Origin: Providencia burhodogranariea DSM 19968
GTDB taxonomy: Bacteria; Pseudomonadota; Gammaproteobacteria; Enterobacterales; Enterobacteriaceae
Reading direction: 5' to 3'
Assembly: GCF_000314855.2 (NCBI RefSeq)
Contig: NZ_KB233222.1
Span: 764,889-828,888, forward strand
Length of the DNA: 64,000 nt
In this document: piece after piece, positions 52,761 to 63,149 of the stretch
Numbering within the stretch: position 1 is the first letter of the stretch
Layout of the letters: every line of letters starts with the position of its first letter
Notes under the pieces: generated by a model
The model's database searches: none
The model's input: the letters and a program-made list of their open reading frames with translations, nothing else
Told to the model about the DNA's origin: nothing
Made by a program: the position numbers and the translations under genes

Positions 52761-54281
52761 ATGCTACTACCTTGGCTAATACTCATTCCCTTTATCGGTG
52801 GCCTGCTAAGCTGGCAGGCTGGCCGGTTTAGCGACCGCGCACCTCGTTGGGTTGCGCTGGCTTCAATGGGAATAACATTACTACTATCGATCCAGTTGTG
52901 GGTACAGGGTGATTACTCTCTGGCAAATCCACAGGGCATCCCACAATGGCAAGCCGTTTTCTTTATGCCGTGGATCCCATCATTGGGTATTAATTTCCAT
53001 CTAGCGATTGATGGCTTATCTCTATTGATGGTGGTGTTAACTGCTATCATGGGTGGCTTTTCAATCCTAAGTTCATGGAGTGAAAATCAAGCTAACCAAG
53101 GCGCTTATCACTTTAACCTGCTGTGGATTATTGCAGGTGTGATGGGTATCTTTACTGCTGTCGATCTTTTCCTGTTCTTCTTCTTCTGGGAAATGATGCT
53201 GATTCCGATGTACTTCCTGATTGCAAACTGGGGACACAAAGGGTCAGAAAACAGACAACACATTAACGCAGCAACTAAGTTTTTTATCTATACACAGGCC
53301 AGTGGTTTGATCATGCTGGTGTCAATTGTCGGATTAGCATTAGTGCACTTCGGCGAAACCAGTGTGTGGACATTTAACTATAATGAGTTGCTGGGTACTC
53401 AGATGTCTGACACCGTTGGCTTTATGCTCATGTTAGGTTTCTTTATTGCCTTTGCAGTTAAAATGCCGTTGGTTCCCTTCCATGGTTGGATGGCAGATAC
53501 ACAAGAGCAATCGCCAACTGCAGGCTCTGTCGATATCTCCGGTATCATGCTGAAAACTGCAGCTTATGGTTTGCTACGTTTCACTCTGCCACTGTTTCCT
53601 GAAGCCTCTATCACATTTACACCTATTGCAATGACACTTGGTGTGATTAGCATTTTCTATGGTGCGTGGTTAGCCTTCAAACAGACAGATATCAAACGCT
53701 TAGCTGCATACAGTAGCTTGTCACACATGGGTTTTGTGACAGTTGCTATCTATGCAAGTTCAGTTCTTGCGTATCAAGGTGCGGTGATCCAAATGATCAC
53801 TAACGGTCTTTCTGGTGCGGCACTAATCATCATCAGCGGTCAGCTGTATGAACGCACTGGAACTCGTGATATGCGCATGATGGGTGGATTATGGAAACGT
53901 ATTAAATGGTTACCGGGTCTGTCGCTGTTCTTCGCTGCTGCCACTTTAGGTATGCCGGGTACAGGTAACTTTATCGGTGAATTCATGATCCTGTTCGGTA
54001 GCTTCAGCCAATTTACTCTCGTGACTAGCATTATGGTTTTCGGCGTAGTGTTCGCATCTGTCTACTCATTGTGGATGATGCAACAAACCTATTATGGTAC
54101 GCCGAAATCTGATAGCGAAATGAAAGGGTTAACTGCACGTGAGTTTGGTGTGCTGCTGGCTCTGGCTGTTTTACTGGTTATTATTGGCTTCTTTCCGCAA
54201 CCGATTCTGGATACTTCAGCGGGTGCGATGGAAACATTACATAACTTGTACACTGCTTCACTTACAACATTAAGGCCGTAA
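52761..54281 (+). CDS. nuoM: NADH-quinone oxidoreductase subunit M (NuoM)
   Basis: NuoM is the central antiporter-like pump of the membrane arm. The 506-residue protein has the conserved Glu in FFFFWEMMLIPMYFLIANWG and the Lys/His-bearing FAVKMPLVPFHGWMADTQEQSPTAGSVD segment. LAFKQTDIKRLAAYSSLSHMGFV is also visible. It lies between nuoL and nuoN, with a 6-bp gap to the latter. Confidence 0.98.
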   Translation: MLLPWLILIPFIGGLLSWQAGRFSDRAPRWVALASMGITLLLSIQLWVQGDYSLANPQGIPQWQAVFFMPWIPSLGINFHLAIDGLSLLMVVLTAIMGGFSILSSWSENQANQGAYHFNLLWIIAGVMGIFTAVDLFLFFFFWEMMLIPMYFLIANWGHKGSENRQHINAATKFFIYTQASGLIMLVSIVGLALVHFGETSVWTFNYNELLGTQMSDTVGFMLMLGFFIAFAVKMPLVPFHGWMADTQEQSPTAGSVDISGIMLKTAAYGLLRFTLPLFPEASITFTPIAMTLGVISIFYGAWLAFKQTDIKRLAAYSSLSHMGFVTVAIYASSVLAYQGAVIQMITNGLSGAALIIISGQLYERTGTRDMRMMGGLWKRIKWLPGLSLFFAAATLGMPGTGNFIGEFMILFGSFSQFTLVTSIMVFGVVFASVYSLWMMQQTYYGTPKSDSEMKGLTAREFGVLLALAVLLVIIGFFPQPILDTSAGAMETLHNLYTASLTTLRP

Positions 54282-54287
54282 TTCGCC

Positions 54288-55751
54288 ATGACAATAACAC
54301 CTCTACAATTGATCGCAATGCTCCCGCTGTTGATCGTCGGATTGACGGCGGTGGTTGTGATGCTGTCCATTGCGTGGCGACGCGATCACTTAACTAGTGC
54401 CACATTGACAGTATTCGGCTTCGCGCTTGCGCTAATATCGCTGTTTTTTATTGCAGATATTTTGCCAGTAGAAGTCACCTCATTAATCCGTGTTGATGGC
54501 TATGCGATATTTTATAGTGCATTAGTCCTAATAGCGGGTATGGCGACCAGCATCTTTGCTTTTCATTGGTTGGAAGGCTTTGGTGATAACAAAGAAGAGT
54601 TTCATCTGCTGCTAGCTATTGCAGTAACGGGTGGTGTTTTGCTTTCAATGGCAAACCATATGGCTTCTATGTTCATTGGTATTGAGCTTATCTCTCTACC
54701 TTTGTTTGGATTAGTGGCTTACACCTTTGAGCGTAAACGTTCACTGGAAGCGGGTATCAAATATATGCTGTTATCCGCTGCAGCGTCTTCTTTCTTACTG
54801 TTTGGTATTGCTTTACTGTACGCAGAATCAGGTAGCTTGAGCTTTGCAGCAGTAGGTCAAAGCCTCACCGACAGTCAAATCCATGCACCATTAGTAATGA
54901 TTGGTCTTGGAATGTTGATTGTTGGGTTCGGCTTCAAATTATCGCTGTTCCCATTCCAATTATGGACGCCTGATGTATACCAAGGTGCACCGGCTCCGGT
55001 GTCAGGGTTTCTAGCAACAGGCAGTAAAATTGGTATCTTTGCGGTATTAATGCGCATATTTATGGAAGCACCAGCAGCGCAAAGCAATTCATTAGCAATT
55101 GTGATTAGTGTGATTGCTATTGCTTCGATTTTGTTTGGTAACCTATTGGCTATCACTCAGAAAAGTGCAAAACGCTTGCTGGGTTATTCTTCGATTTCGC
55201 ACATGGGATACTTGCTAGTCGCACTGGTTGCACTGCGAGTTGATCCAATCGCTTCACAAGTCACTGTAGCAATCTATTTAGCCGGTTACTTGTTTGCTAG
55301 CCTTGGTGCATTCGGCGTGATCAGTATTGTTTCAAGCCCATACCGTGGTGATGACCAAGACGACTTAAGTGCGTTCCGTGGTCTATTCTGGCACAAACCA
55401 GTATTAGCAACTGTATTAACCGTGATGATGCTTTCTTTGGCAGGTATTCCGATTACATTAGGTTTCATTGGAAAATTCTATGTGATCATTTCTGCCGTGA
55501 ATGCTGAATTGTGGTGGTTAACGGGTGCAGTAGTACTGGGTAGTGCGATTGGCTTATTCTATTACTTACGCTTTATGGCGAGCTTATATAGCCGTGATGC
55601 GGAGCATTCAGGTCGTTATACTGGCCCTGAAAAAGCAACATTTGGTACTGTGATCGCAGTTATTTGTGCCATTGTGGTTATCCTGATGGGTGTATGGCCA
55701 CAGCCACTAATCAATATTGCATCAACGGCATTGGCAGTGATTAGCCTTTAA
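54288..55751 (+). CDS. nuoN: NADH-quinone oxidoreductase subunit N (NuoN)
   Basis: NuoN is the third antiporter-like pump, next to the small NuoK/J/A subunits. At 487 residues it shows the acidic helix [37 protein letters not shown] and [20 protein letters not shown]. It is the last gene of the nuo operon and is followed by a strong terminator. Confidence 0.98.
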   Translation: MTITPLQLIAMLPLLIVGLTAVVVMLSIAWRRDHLTSATLTVFGFALALISLFFIADILPVEVTSLIRVDGYAIFYSALVLIAGMATSIFAFHWLEGFGDNKEEFHLLLAIAVTGGVLLSMANHMASMFIGIELISLPLFGLVAYTFERKRSLEAGIKYMLLSAAASSFLLFGIALLYAESGSLSFAAVGQSLTDSQIHAPLVMIGLGMLIVGFGFKLSLFPFQLWTPDVYQGAPAPVSGFLATGSKIGIFAVLMRIFMEAPAAQSNSLAIVISVIAIASILFGNLLAITQKSAKRLLGYSSISHMGYLLVALVALRVDPIASQVTVAIYLAGYLFASLGAFGVISIVSSPYRGDDQDDLSAFRGLFWHKPVLATVLTVMMLSLAGIPITLGFIGKFYVIISAVNAELWWLTGAVVLGSAIGLFYYLRFMASLYSRDAEHSGRYTGPEKATFGTVIAVICAIVVILMGVWPQPLINIASTALAVISL

Positions 55752-55783
55752 TCCGTACTTGCGATAAAAATAAAACTAATCAG

Positions 55784-55811
55784 GCGGCGCTAATTTAGCG
55801 CCGCTTTTTTT
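55784..55811 (+). terminator. Rho-independent terminator of the nuo operon
   Basis: GCGGCGCTA (55784-55792) and TAGCGCCGC (55796-55804) form a perfect GC-rich stem with a 3-base loop, followed by seven Ts. Its T run touches the end of the convergent toxin gene. Confidence 0.95.
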
Positions 55812-56823
55812 AATCTGCAAGTTGACGTTGATATTGATATTCGGTATCGACGATAAACTCCATCAAATAACCACATGATTTGATCGCTTTATATATATTA
55901 AAAGTATGCTCGACTAAGCAGCTTTCTAAAAAGTCACTCCATTGTTGTAAATAAAGCTGAAAACTTTGAAAGTCATGCGCTACATGCTGTTTTTTATCTT
56001 CAATATTACTGATATCTTTGGCTAAACTGATCAAAAAAGTTAACCGCGTAATACGTGTTTCTAAATGTAGCGTATTTTCGTGTAAAGAGTTAATTCTGTC
56101 ACTCAAATACAAGCGAATATTGATGAGTGACATAAACTCTAATCCATTATCAATAATCCTTAATAATCGCGTAGCACAAGCGATAGCCGCTTTAAGCAAG
56201 TCCTTTTTCGAAGTTGTAATATTCACTGTATCAATTAAATCTTTTTCAGGGAAAAATTTATCAAACATATCCGATAATTTATGCTTTAAAATAATTTCTT
56301 CTGCTTGAGAAATTAAAGTAACATCATGAGTTAACTCTTCTATTTTCAATTTGTTGCAATCAAGCGAGGCTAAAAGGTGTGTTCTTTTTGCGATAAAATG
56401 GTCATTTCTAAGTTGATTTTGTGTCTCTAGTTTGAACGCTAATAATAAATCAGTCGAACTACGTAATGACATTTGTAATTTGTCAATCTCCTCTTTAACA
56501 TCTGAAAAATTCTCAATAAAATCAAGTAAGGTAAATTTATAATGCTCTTGATCTGATTCAGAGGTAAGAGCATCAGTTGGTGGTTCTTTCCCATTGAGGG
56601 TGCTATTAATGATATCGTTTGTCTTTAATTTCAGTGCAGGTAGTGAACTACGCACTAACTCATTAAGGTTCTCAGTCTGAATAACAATGCGTTTAACACG
56701 TTCGAAAATTAAGGGGTCGTAATGAATAATATCGCGATTGAATGCGCTAATATCATTAGATAACATTCTTATTTGGTAAAACTTAATAGTAGGTAAAGCT
56801 GGGAGTTCTGAAATTGTATGCAT
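55810..56823 (-). CDS. xaxB: Alpha-xenorhabdolysin-type binary toxin, subunit B (XaxB-like)
   Basis: The 337-residue, largely alpha-helical protein is the second gene of a two-gene minus-strand operon. Its length, helical character (long charged coils such as DFIENFSDVKEEIDKLQMSL and INIRLYLSDRINSLHENTL) and position after an XaxA-like gene fit XaxB/YaxB. XaxAB is an alpha-pore-forming cytotoxin in which A and B assemble heterodimers on host membranes. An amphipathic stretch near residues 119-131 (SLRSSTDLLLAFK) could be the membrane-inserting part. There is no signal peptide, as in XaxB. It starts 14 bp after xaxA. The family call is by recall of features, not a search. Confidence 0.75.
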   Translation of the reverse strand: MHTISELPALPTIKFYQIRMLSNDISAFNRDIIHYDPLIFERVKRIVIQTENLNELVRSSLPALKLKTNDIINSTLNGKEPPTDALTSESDQEHYKFTLLDFIENFSDVKEEIDKLQMSLRSSTDLLLAFKLETQNQLRNDHFIAKRTHLLASLDCNKLKIEELTHDVTLISQAEEIILKHKLSDMFDKFFPEKDLIDTVNITTSKKDLLKAAIACATRLLRIIDNGLEFMSLINIRLYLSDRINSLHENTLHLETRITRLTFLISLAKDISNIEDKKQHVAHDFQSFQLYLQQWSDFLESCLVEHTFNIYKAIKSCGYLMEFIVDTEYQYQRQLAD

Positions 56824-56837
56824 ATGCTCACCTTTTA

Positions 56838-58046
56838 TTAATAATTAGTATTTGGCGGTAATTGTGTATCAAATAATTCAATAAGTTGTTTTGAATAATC
56901 TTGAATTAAATCCCATTCGGTAATGATTTTTTTAAATCGTATTATAAATTTTAAAAGATTGGCAGCATTATCAATACGAGAAAAATGGTCGATAGAATGA
57001 TTAATTTCAGTCAATATAACTAGCCACATATAATCAAGGTGATCAACAGCGAATCGAGCATCTTTTAAATAACCTTCAATTGCTTGTAAGTGAATTTGGA
57101 TATCAAGGACGTTTTTTTTGATAAAATGGTTTTTATTAATCTTAGTATTAATGTCTATGATTTCTTTCAGTAACTCATTTTTACGATAACGAATGTTTTC
57201 AGCTTTATCTCCAAAAATACTTCCCGTAATAATTAAACCGATTAATCCTCCAGCTAAACCTGTAAAACAAAGCTTAACAAAATGATTGTATTCTTGTTCT
57301 AATTGGTAAATTTCTTGTTTTATTAAATCAATTTTTTCACGTAAATAGAGTTCACTATCAGTGTTAATATCATTGTGTGAGTCTAATTCAAGATAAATAG
57401 CCTTAACTTTAAATAATAATGAATCAACTTGATGATGATTGGATAAATATCCTCCGATTATATTAATACGAAAGTCAGAAATTATATCTTTAATAGTTGT
57501 TGTTTTATTAGCTTGAAGTTGAATTTCTTCTTTTATCAGTGTTAGGATGCTTAATAATTCTGTTGCGATTTGCTGGTCATCATTTTGATAACTAATATTA
57601 AGTAATTCTTCGTTTGATAAATCTTCAAGATGTGTATTAATTTGTTTTATGATAGGCATATCATTAATGTAATCGAGTATTTGGTTACCTGTTTGTGTAA
57701 TATTACGGCTCGTTAAAGATAAATTAATCGATTGTTGTTTTACTTGTTGTTCAACATTATCCCAAGTGCCAGCATGTTCTCGTATAAGTTGAATGGTCTC
57801 TGTTAGCGTTCTTCGTTCTATTGGTAAAGTTGTTGATTCATCAATTCTAAGCCAAGACAATACATCATGGGCGGAATCAGGTAGAGACAATGCAAAATGA
57901 ATATACTTATGGATATTCACAAGGTCGTACTGAGTAAAGATCCCTGCCGGTCGTGCAGAGGTAGAGTTTTGATTGGTTAATAGGCCTAAGGTTATACCAC
58001 CTATATTTTCTTGGCTAATTATTTTTTCATATGTTATTTCACTCAT
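56838..58046 (-). CDS. xaxA: Alpha-xenorhabdolysin-type binary toxin, subunit A (XaxA-like)
   Basis: The 402-residue helical protein is close in size to XaxA/YaxA (about 400-410). It opens with an N-terminal region containing ARPAGIFTQYDLVNIHKYI and LPDSAHDVLSWLRI. Long helices follow, broken by a hydrophobic, Gly-rich hairpin at about residues 258-279 (FTGLAGGLIGLIITGSIFG), the likely membrane-facing foot. There is no classical signal peptide. The gene is first in the operon; subunit B follows after 14 bp. The upstream 500 bp is very AT-rich, as expected for an acquired and silenced virulence locus. A general helical pore-former of the ClyA superfamily is the broader alternative. Confidence 0.78.
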   Translation of the reverse strand: MSEITYEKIISQENIGGITLGLLTNQNSTSARPAGIFTQYDLVNIHKYIHFALSLPDSAHDVLSWLRIDESTTLPIERRTLTETIQLIREHAGTWDNVEQQVKQQSINLSLTSRNITQTGNQILDYINDMPIIKQINTHLEDLSNEELLNISYQNDDQQIATELLSILTLIKEEIQLQANKTTTIKDIISDFRINIIGGYLSNHHQVDSLLFKVKAIYLELDSHNDINTDSELYLREKIDLIKQEIYQLEQEYNHFVKLCFTGLAGGLIGLIITGSIFGDKAENIRYRKNELLKEIIDINTKINKNHFIKKNVLDIQIHLQAIEGYLKDARFAVDHLDYMWLVILTEINHSIDHFSRIDNAANLLKFIIRFKKIITEWDLIQDYSKQLIELFDTQLPPNTNY

Positions 58047-58578
58047 AATGATTCATATCCAATTTATTATTTAAGTTAAAATACATATCACAACAAATAT
58101 TAAGTAAGAGCTGTTTTAATTTATCTAAAATTAATAATATTATTATTCAATACGATATGTAACTCGCCATAATAATATTGTAGTTACTCATGTTTGTTAT
58201 GCTGATAGTTAACCTACTTTAACCTTATGGATATAATCGATAATAAAATATGGAAATACACACTATAAATTGACGTGCTACATGACACACTAATATACCT
58301 TACGGTTTTCCAATAAAATACATCATAGTTGCTAATTAATAGAGGTGAAAGGCTTTTGTACACTATTGGAACTCTTTACTTGTTTTATTAATAATTAATA
58401 TTAATCTGTATAAAAAGAATATGTTAATTATTTTGATGAAGTTGAATTTTTTTGATTGAAAATAAAACATAGAGTGTAAGATATTCATGAGTGTAATTTT
58501 CATATTACAAATCATATATAATACATATTGATTTTGTTTTAATTTTTTACTTGTTTTTTATTTACTGCGGGGGTTTAA
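58047..58578. other. AT-rich region upstream of the toxin operon
   Basis: About 530 bp with very high AT content and no coding frame. It should include the xaxAB promoter on the minus strand. No clear operator was recognised. Confidence 0.5.
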
Positions 58579-58800
58579 ATGATTTTTATCTGTTATGTTA
58601 TTAAAGGTAAGGTAATAGGTTTAATCAAATTGCAATGTTCGCTATTGTTAATGTTTGTTATGGTTATTTCCTTATTTTTACGTAAGTATAGTTTTCATTA
58701 TTTAAAATGTAAAAATTATTTTAACGTTAAATTAGTTGGGAATATAGGAATAGCTAGTATTCGGAACTCAACAAAAAATGAACATTTTGGATCATTTTGA
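58579..58800 (+). CDS. Possible small membrane protein (73 aa), uncertain
   Basis: The open frame gives MIFICYVIKGKVIGLIKLQC followed by a hydrophobic segment (SLLLMFVMVISLFL) and a basic, polar tail. A G-rich string (GCGGGGGT) lies about 7 bases before the ATG and could act as a ribosome site. The family is not recognised, and the AT-rich surroundings make chance open frames likely. It may be an orphan gene of the toxin island or not a gene at all. Confidence 0.3.
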   Translation: MIFICYVIKGKVIGLIKLQCSLLLMFVMVISLFLRKYSFHYLKCKNYFNVKLVGNIGIASIRNSTKNEHFGSF

Positions 58801-59542
58801 TTATATTAATCGGCTAAAGTGACCACAGTGATATCATATCTCATTTTAAAGTAATTGATAGACATCACTATAAACTCAAATTGTTAATGAAAAGCCTTTT
58901 AGTGTTAGATTTAAAGTAAATTTCCTCAATGTTGAGAGATTCTTATTTTGTTCACTAGGTGATAAATTACTCGTCTGGTATTTCTTAACTTTACGTGAAG
59001 CCTTTAATTAGAATGAAAATTGGCCTTTAAAATTCTAACGTCATTCGAGATTAAAAATAAAATTAACACAATTTTGTTCAATCATATGAAGAAATAACTA
59101 TGAAAGGCTGATAGCGATGATACGTCAATTTAAGTTAACATTATCAAAATGTGTCATTTGTGTTGTGTTTCAATGTGGAACTTAACTAAGGATTGATATA
59201 AATCAAATAGATATCTATTTTTTTAATTACCTAATAGATATAATTCGAAATATCAATTTTATGCATACAAACTAGTCATATTTAGAAGGGAGTTGCTACT
59301 AAATTGAACTTTATTTCATCGAGTTACATAGTTTATCTATGCTCCTTGGCTATTTTCGCTAGTTGCATCGCTATCACTCGAATTATTTTGGGTATAGTAG
59401 GGCTAGAAAGTTAAAACTAATTTGATTTTATTATGATTTCCTCCTATTGTCATAAATAATCAATATGTTAATAAATTGTATTGCACTATATAATTACTGG
59501 CAGTAATTGCTGGGTGTGGCAGTAGGGCTGTAGGGATCTAAA
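58801..59542. other. AT-rich region before menF
   Basis: About 740 bp with no convincing gene. It contains the dispersed motif at 59361-59396 and presumably the menF promoter. Confidence 0.5.
59361..59396. repeat. Dispersed intergenic motif (TACCCAAAATAATTCGAGT type)
   Basis: On the minus strand it reads TATACCCAAAATAATTCGAG followed by GCGATGCAACT, resembling a short element common between enterobacterial genes. A degenerate relative is at 7005-7039. A 36-codon TTG-start frame that runs through it is therefore doubtful. Confidence 0.45.
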
Positions 59543-60865
59543 GTGATAGATAAAAAAATAAATAATTTAATAACTGAAGTTCTTCGTCAATTGTCGACAT
59601 TGGTATTGGGCAAGCAAGAATTTACTCGCCTACATTGGCATTTAGATGCGCAATCTTCATTTCCTGGATTGACTTGGCTGGCGGAACAATCTTGTTATCC
59701 GCAATTTTATTGGTACCAACGAACAGGAATAGAAGAATGCAGTGCAATTGGTAAGGCGGCTGAATTTAGCTCAATATTCGACGCTGAGCATTTTTTATCT
59801 GAGCATGCTGAATACCCGGATATGCGCCTTTGGGGGCTAAATGGCTGGAATGCTGTGGGAGAAAATATTCCACTGGCAGAAAAACAAAAAGCAACTTTTT
59901 ATTTTCTGCCACGGTTAGAAGTTTTCCGCTCGCGATCTTCGATCTCGGTTTTCCTTAATATCGCAGGTGAACAAGACCGTCTCACTGCTATAGATTTTCT
60001 ACAGCAGCTTAATCCTGCACCGCCGAATCCACTTTATTTGAATGCACATATTATATGTCATAAGCATTTTCCAGAGAAACCACAGTGGTGTGCACTTCTA
60101 ATCGAAGCGATAGCACAAATGAAAGCTGGAAAACTGGAAAAAGTGGTAATGGCACGAGAAACTAAACTCACGCTGTCACAACCTGTGTCTGTGGCTGAAT
60201 TTTTATCGGCAAGCCAGCAAGTTAATCACCAGTGCTACCATTTTATGATGGCTTTTAATAAAGAGTCTGGTTTCTTATCGTCAACACCAGAGCGTTTATA
60301 TCTTCGCCAAGGTGCTCAGTTAAATTCAGAAGCGCTGGCGGGAACGGTAGCAAATCATCCCGATGATGTGATTGCAGCTGAAAATGCGAAATGGTTGATG
60401 GAAGACCGTAAAAACCAACATGAAAATTTAGTCGTAGTGGATGATATTTGCCAACAATTACAAGGGGCTGTAACAGGTATTGATGTTTCTGCTGCTAAAG
60501 TTATTCGTTTGCGTAAGATTCAACATCTTTATCGCTCAATTGTCGCTACACTTATTTCTCCATCCGACAGTGATTGTTTACAACGTTTACAGCCTACTGC
60601 CGCAGTATGTGGGCTACCACGTTCCATCGCACGAAAATTCTTAACAGAGCATGAGCCTTTTTCTCGCCGCTGGTATGCTGGTACTGGTGGTTTTGTTAGC
60701 TTAAATAAAAGCGAATTTGCAGTTTCCTTGCGTTGTGCGCAAATTGAGAACCAGCAACTTTCGCTATTTTCTGGTGCAGGTATTGTGAGTGATTCCGATC
60801 CTGAACAAGAGTGGGAAGAGATTGAAAATAAAGCAGCGGGACTTAAATCACTGCTTGAACCCTGA
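59543..60865 (+). CDS. menF: Isochorismate synthase (MenF)
   Basis: MenF converts chorismate to isochorismate, the entry step of menaquinone synthesis. The 440-residue protein starts at GTG 59543. The chorismate-utilising domain is in the C-terminal half: KLEKVVMARETKLTL, FLSSTPERLYLRQG, LNSEALAGT and SLRCAQI...LFSGAGIVSDSDPEQEWEE with the metal-binding Glu residues. The N-terminal 150 residues are less conserved. It is separated from menD by a 610-bp gap containing a repeat element, an unusual break in the men cluster. Confidence 0.95.
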   Translation: MIDKKINNLITEVLRQLSTLVLGKQEFTRLHWHLDAQSSFPGLTWLAEQSCYPQFYWYQRTGIEECSAIGKAAEFSSIFDAEHFLSEHAEYPDMRLWGLNGWNAVGENIPLAEKQKATFYFLPRLEVFRSRSSISVFLNIAGEQDRLTAIDFLQQLNPAPPNPLYLNAHIICHKHFPEKPQWCALLIEAIAQMKAGKLEKVVMARETKLTLSQPVSVAEFLSASQQVNHQCYHFMMAFNKESGFLSSTPERLYLRQGAQLNSEALAGTVANHPDDVIAAENAKWLMEDRKNQHENLVVVDDICQQLQGAVTGIDVSAAKVIRLRKIQHLYRSIVATLISPSDSDCLQRLQPTAAVCGLPRSIARKFLTEHEPFSRRWYAGTGGFVSLNKSEFAVSLRCAQIENQQLSLFSGAGIVSDSDPEQEWEEIENKAAGLKSLLEP

Positions 60866-61475
60866 TAGTAACCCTATATTGCCAATGGTTATTTTCTTTA
60901 TTTTCAATTAGTTCATTAAAATTTGTCTCTAGATCAAGAAAATAATATCAATCTCATTACACTAGAGATTATAGACCTTACAAGATCACATAGAGTGAAG
61001 GATGAAATAATTTAGTCTAGGAGCTGTTTATCTTTGAAGGTCAATTTTTATTCGAATTACACGTCTTTAGTTAAGACAAAAAGAAGCAAGGCGAGCGGCT
61101 CGCCGCCTAGTGAACTAGGTAAGAGCCGCTCAACACAGCGAAAAATCACGTTTAATTGAACTCGAAGGGCGCTTTTCATTTACGGTTTAGGGTTTTGGGT
61201 GATGTTTTTTTAGGCACCTAAATAGGTGATATGATTATATTGCTGTTATTTAAACCGATTGGTGCGGTAAAAATCAGCAGTAAAGATCAACAGCCCCTAG
61301 GTAAAGGGTTTCATCGTTAAGGCAATAATCCTTTTAAAATAAAATATATTTTAGCCGACTATAGCGCAATTTTATGGCACATGTTGATGGGTAGCAGTAA
61401 TCATCGTTGATACTCATCATTGGTCATTTTTGAAAACATATCTAACTGATAATAAACAACTAACTTGGGCTCATT
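60866..61475. other. menF-menD intergenic region with repeat element
   Basis: Nearly half of this 610-bp gap is the 284-bp MITE-like element (61017-61300). The rest is AT-rich and must supply a promoter for menD if the element blocks read-through from menF. Confidence 0.6.
61017..61300. mobile_element. MITE-like repeat element, long copy 2
   Basis: Terminal inverted repeats CTAGGAGCTGTTTATCTTT (left) and AAAGATCAACAGCCCCTAG (right) match at 17 of 19 positions. The interior matches the 22123-22404 copy and includes an internal palindrome-rich part (GCGAGCGGCTCGCCGCC; AGTGAACTAGGTAAGAGCCGCTC). There is no coding frame. No clear target-site duplication was identified. Confidence 0.75.
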
Positions 61476-63149
61476 ATGTCGAATTCTGTTTTTAATATGC
61501 GCTGGGCTGAAATTATTATAGAAGCACTTACTCGCCATGGTATGAAGCATATTTGTATTGCCCCTGGGTCTCGCTCGACGCCACTAACTCTTGCTGCGGT
61601 GAGTAATAGCAAGCTGCATTGCCATACCCATTTTGATGAACGCGGACTTGGTCATCTTGCATTAGGACTAGCTAAAGCAAGCATGCAGCCTGTGGGAGTG
61701 ATCGTGACTTCAGGTACTGCTGTGGCTAATTTATATCCAGCTTTAATCGAAGCAGGTTTAACGGGTGAAAAAGTTATCTTTTTGACAGCCGATAGGCCGC
61801 CAGAATTGATTGATTGTGGTGCTAACCAAGCCATACGCCAAGCCCATATTTTTGCTTCTCATCCATCACAAAGTTTAATGTTACCTAGACCAACCTCTGA
61901 TATTTCTGCGAAATGGCTAGTGAGTGCGATTGATAATGGTATGAATCAACTTCACCACGGTGCTTTTCATATTAATTGCCCATTTGCGGAGCCATTGTAT
62001 GGAGAAACTGAAGGGGAGTATGAATGGCAGCAGCAACTAGGGGACTGGTGGCGCTCAAATCAACCTTGGTTGAGTGAGCCATTGACTAATACTGTCGCTC
62101 ATATTTCTGACTGGTATTTTTGGCGACAGAAAAAAGGTGTCGTGGTTGCGGGGAGGATGAATGAACAAGAAGGTGAGCGCGTTGCTAATTGGGCACAAGC
62201 GCTTGGCTGGCCCTTGATTAGCGATGTCTTATCGCAAACAGGACAACCTTACCCATGTGCTGATTTGTGGCTCTCTCATTCGCAAGCTGAAGCGTGGCTC
62301 AATGAAGCTGAGTTAGTCGTGCAGTTTGGTTCCAGCTTAACGGGAAAACGATTACTTCAATGGCAAACACAGTGCAATCCACAAGAATATTGGATAGTTG
62401 ACACTATTCCTGAACGTTTAGACCCAGCAAACCATTATGGGCGCAAATTAACATGCTCAATTAGCGGGTGGTTAGAAGCCCATCCGGCACAACCTCGTAG
62501 GACTTGGTGTGAAGGACTACTTCCACTATCTGAGCGCGTGCAAAAACATGTTAGTTCAAAATTGAAAAATCAATTTTCTGAAGCCGCGATTGCCCATCAA
62601 TTGCCACAATTACTTCCTCCTAAAGGTCAGTTGTTTGTAGGTAATAGTTTAATAGTTCGATTGATAGATGCTTTTGCTCAACTTCCAGTAGGTTACCCCG
62701 TTTATAGTAATCGCGGTGCTAGTGGAATTGATGGTTTGATCTCAACAATGGCCGGCGTACAACGGGCAACAATAAAACCAACACTAGGCATTGTGGGTGA
62801 CCTTTCTGCACTCTATGACCTCAATAGCCTCATTTTATTGCGAGAACCTTCAGCACCAACAATTTTGATTATCGTGAATAATAATGGTGGCCAAATCTTT
62901 TCAATGTTACCGACGCCCGAAGAGGCGAGAAAAAATTACTACTGTATGCCACAAAATGTTAATTTCGAACATGCTGCACTTATGTTTGGTTTGCAATATG
63001 CGGCACCTCAAGACTGGATATCATTGAAAACGACTATTGAGCAATTTTGGCATAATCAATATGGAACTCTGCTCATCGAATTGATAGTCGATAGTGATGA
63101 AGGTGCAAAAACATTAAAACAACTCATTGCTGAAGTCGGTAATCTTTAA
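61476..63149 (+). CDS. menD: SEPHCHC synthase (MenD)
   Basis: MenD is a ThDP- and Mg-dependent enzyme that adds 2-oxoglutarate-derived succinyl semialdehyde to isochorismate, giving SEPHCHC. The 557-residue length fits. Visible features are the N-terminal [14 protein letters not shown] and [16 protein letters not shown]. The ThDP/Mg motif is [12 protein letters not shown]...[13 protein letters not shown], and [17 protein letters not shown] is also present. Its stop overlaps the menH start (TAATG). Confidence 0.98.
   Translation: MSNSVFNMRWAEIIIEALTRHGMKHICIAPGSRSTPLTLAAVSNSKLHCHTHFDERGLGHLALGLAKASMQPVGVIVTSGTAVANLYPALIEAGLTGEKVIFLTADRPPELIDCGANQAIRQAHIFASHPSQSLMLPRPTSDISAKWLVSAIDNGMNQLHHGAFHINCPFAEPLYGETEGEYEWQQQLGDWWRSNQPWLSEPLTNTVAHISDWYFWRQKKGVVVAGRMNEQEGERVANWAQALGWPLISDVLSQTGQPYPCADLWLSHSQAEAWLNEAELVVQFGSSLTGKRLLQWQTQCNPQEYWIVDTIPERLDPANHYGRKLTCSISGWLEAHPAQPRRTWCEGLLPLSERVQKHVSSKLKNQFSEAAIAHQLPQLLPPKGQLFVGNSLIVRLIDAFAQLPVGYPVYSNRGASGIDGLISTMAGVQRATIKPTLGIVGDLSALYDLNSLILLREPSAPTILIIVNNNGGQIFSMLPTPEEARKNYYCMPQNVNFEHAALMFGLQYAAPQDWISLKTTIEQFWHNQYGTLLIELIVDSDEGAKTLKQLIAEVGNL

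Noticed and set aside
59304-59414. 36-codon TTG-start hydrophobic frame before menF
   Set aside because: The start codon is rare, the ribosome site is too far away, and the frame runs through a dispersed intergenic motif, so the open frame is probably chance.
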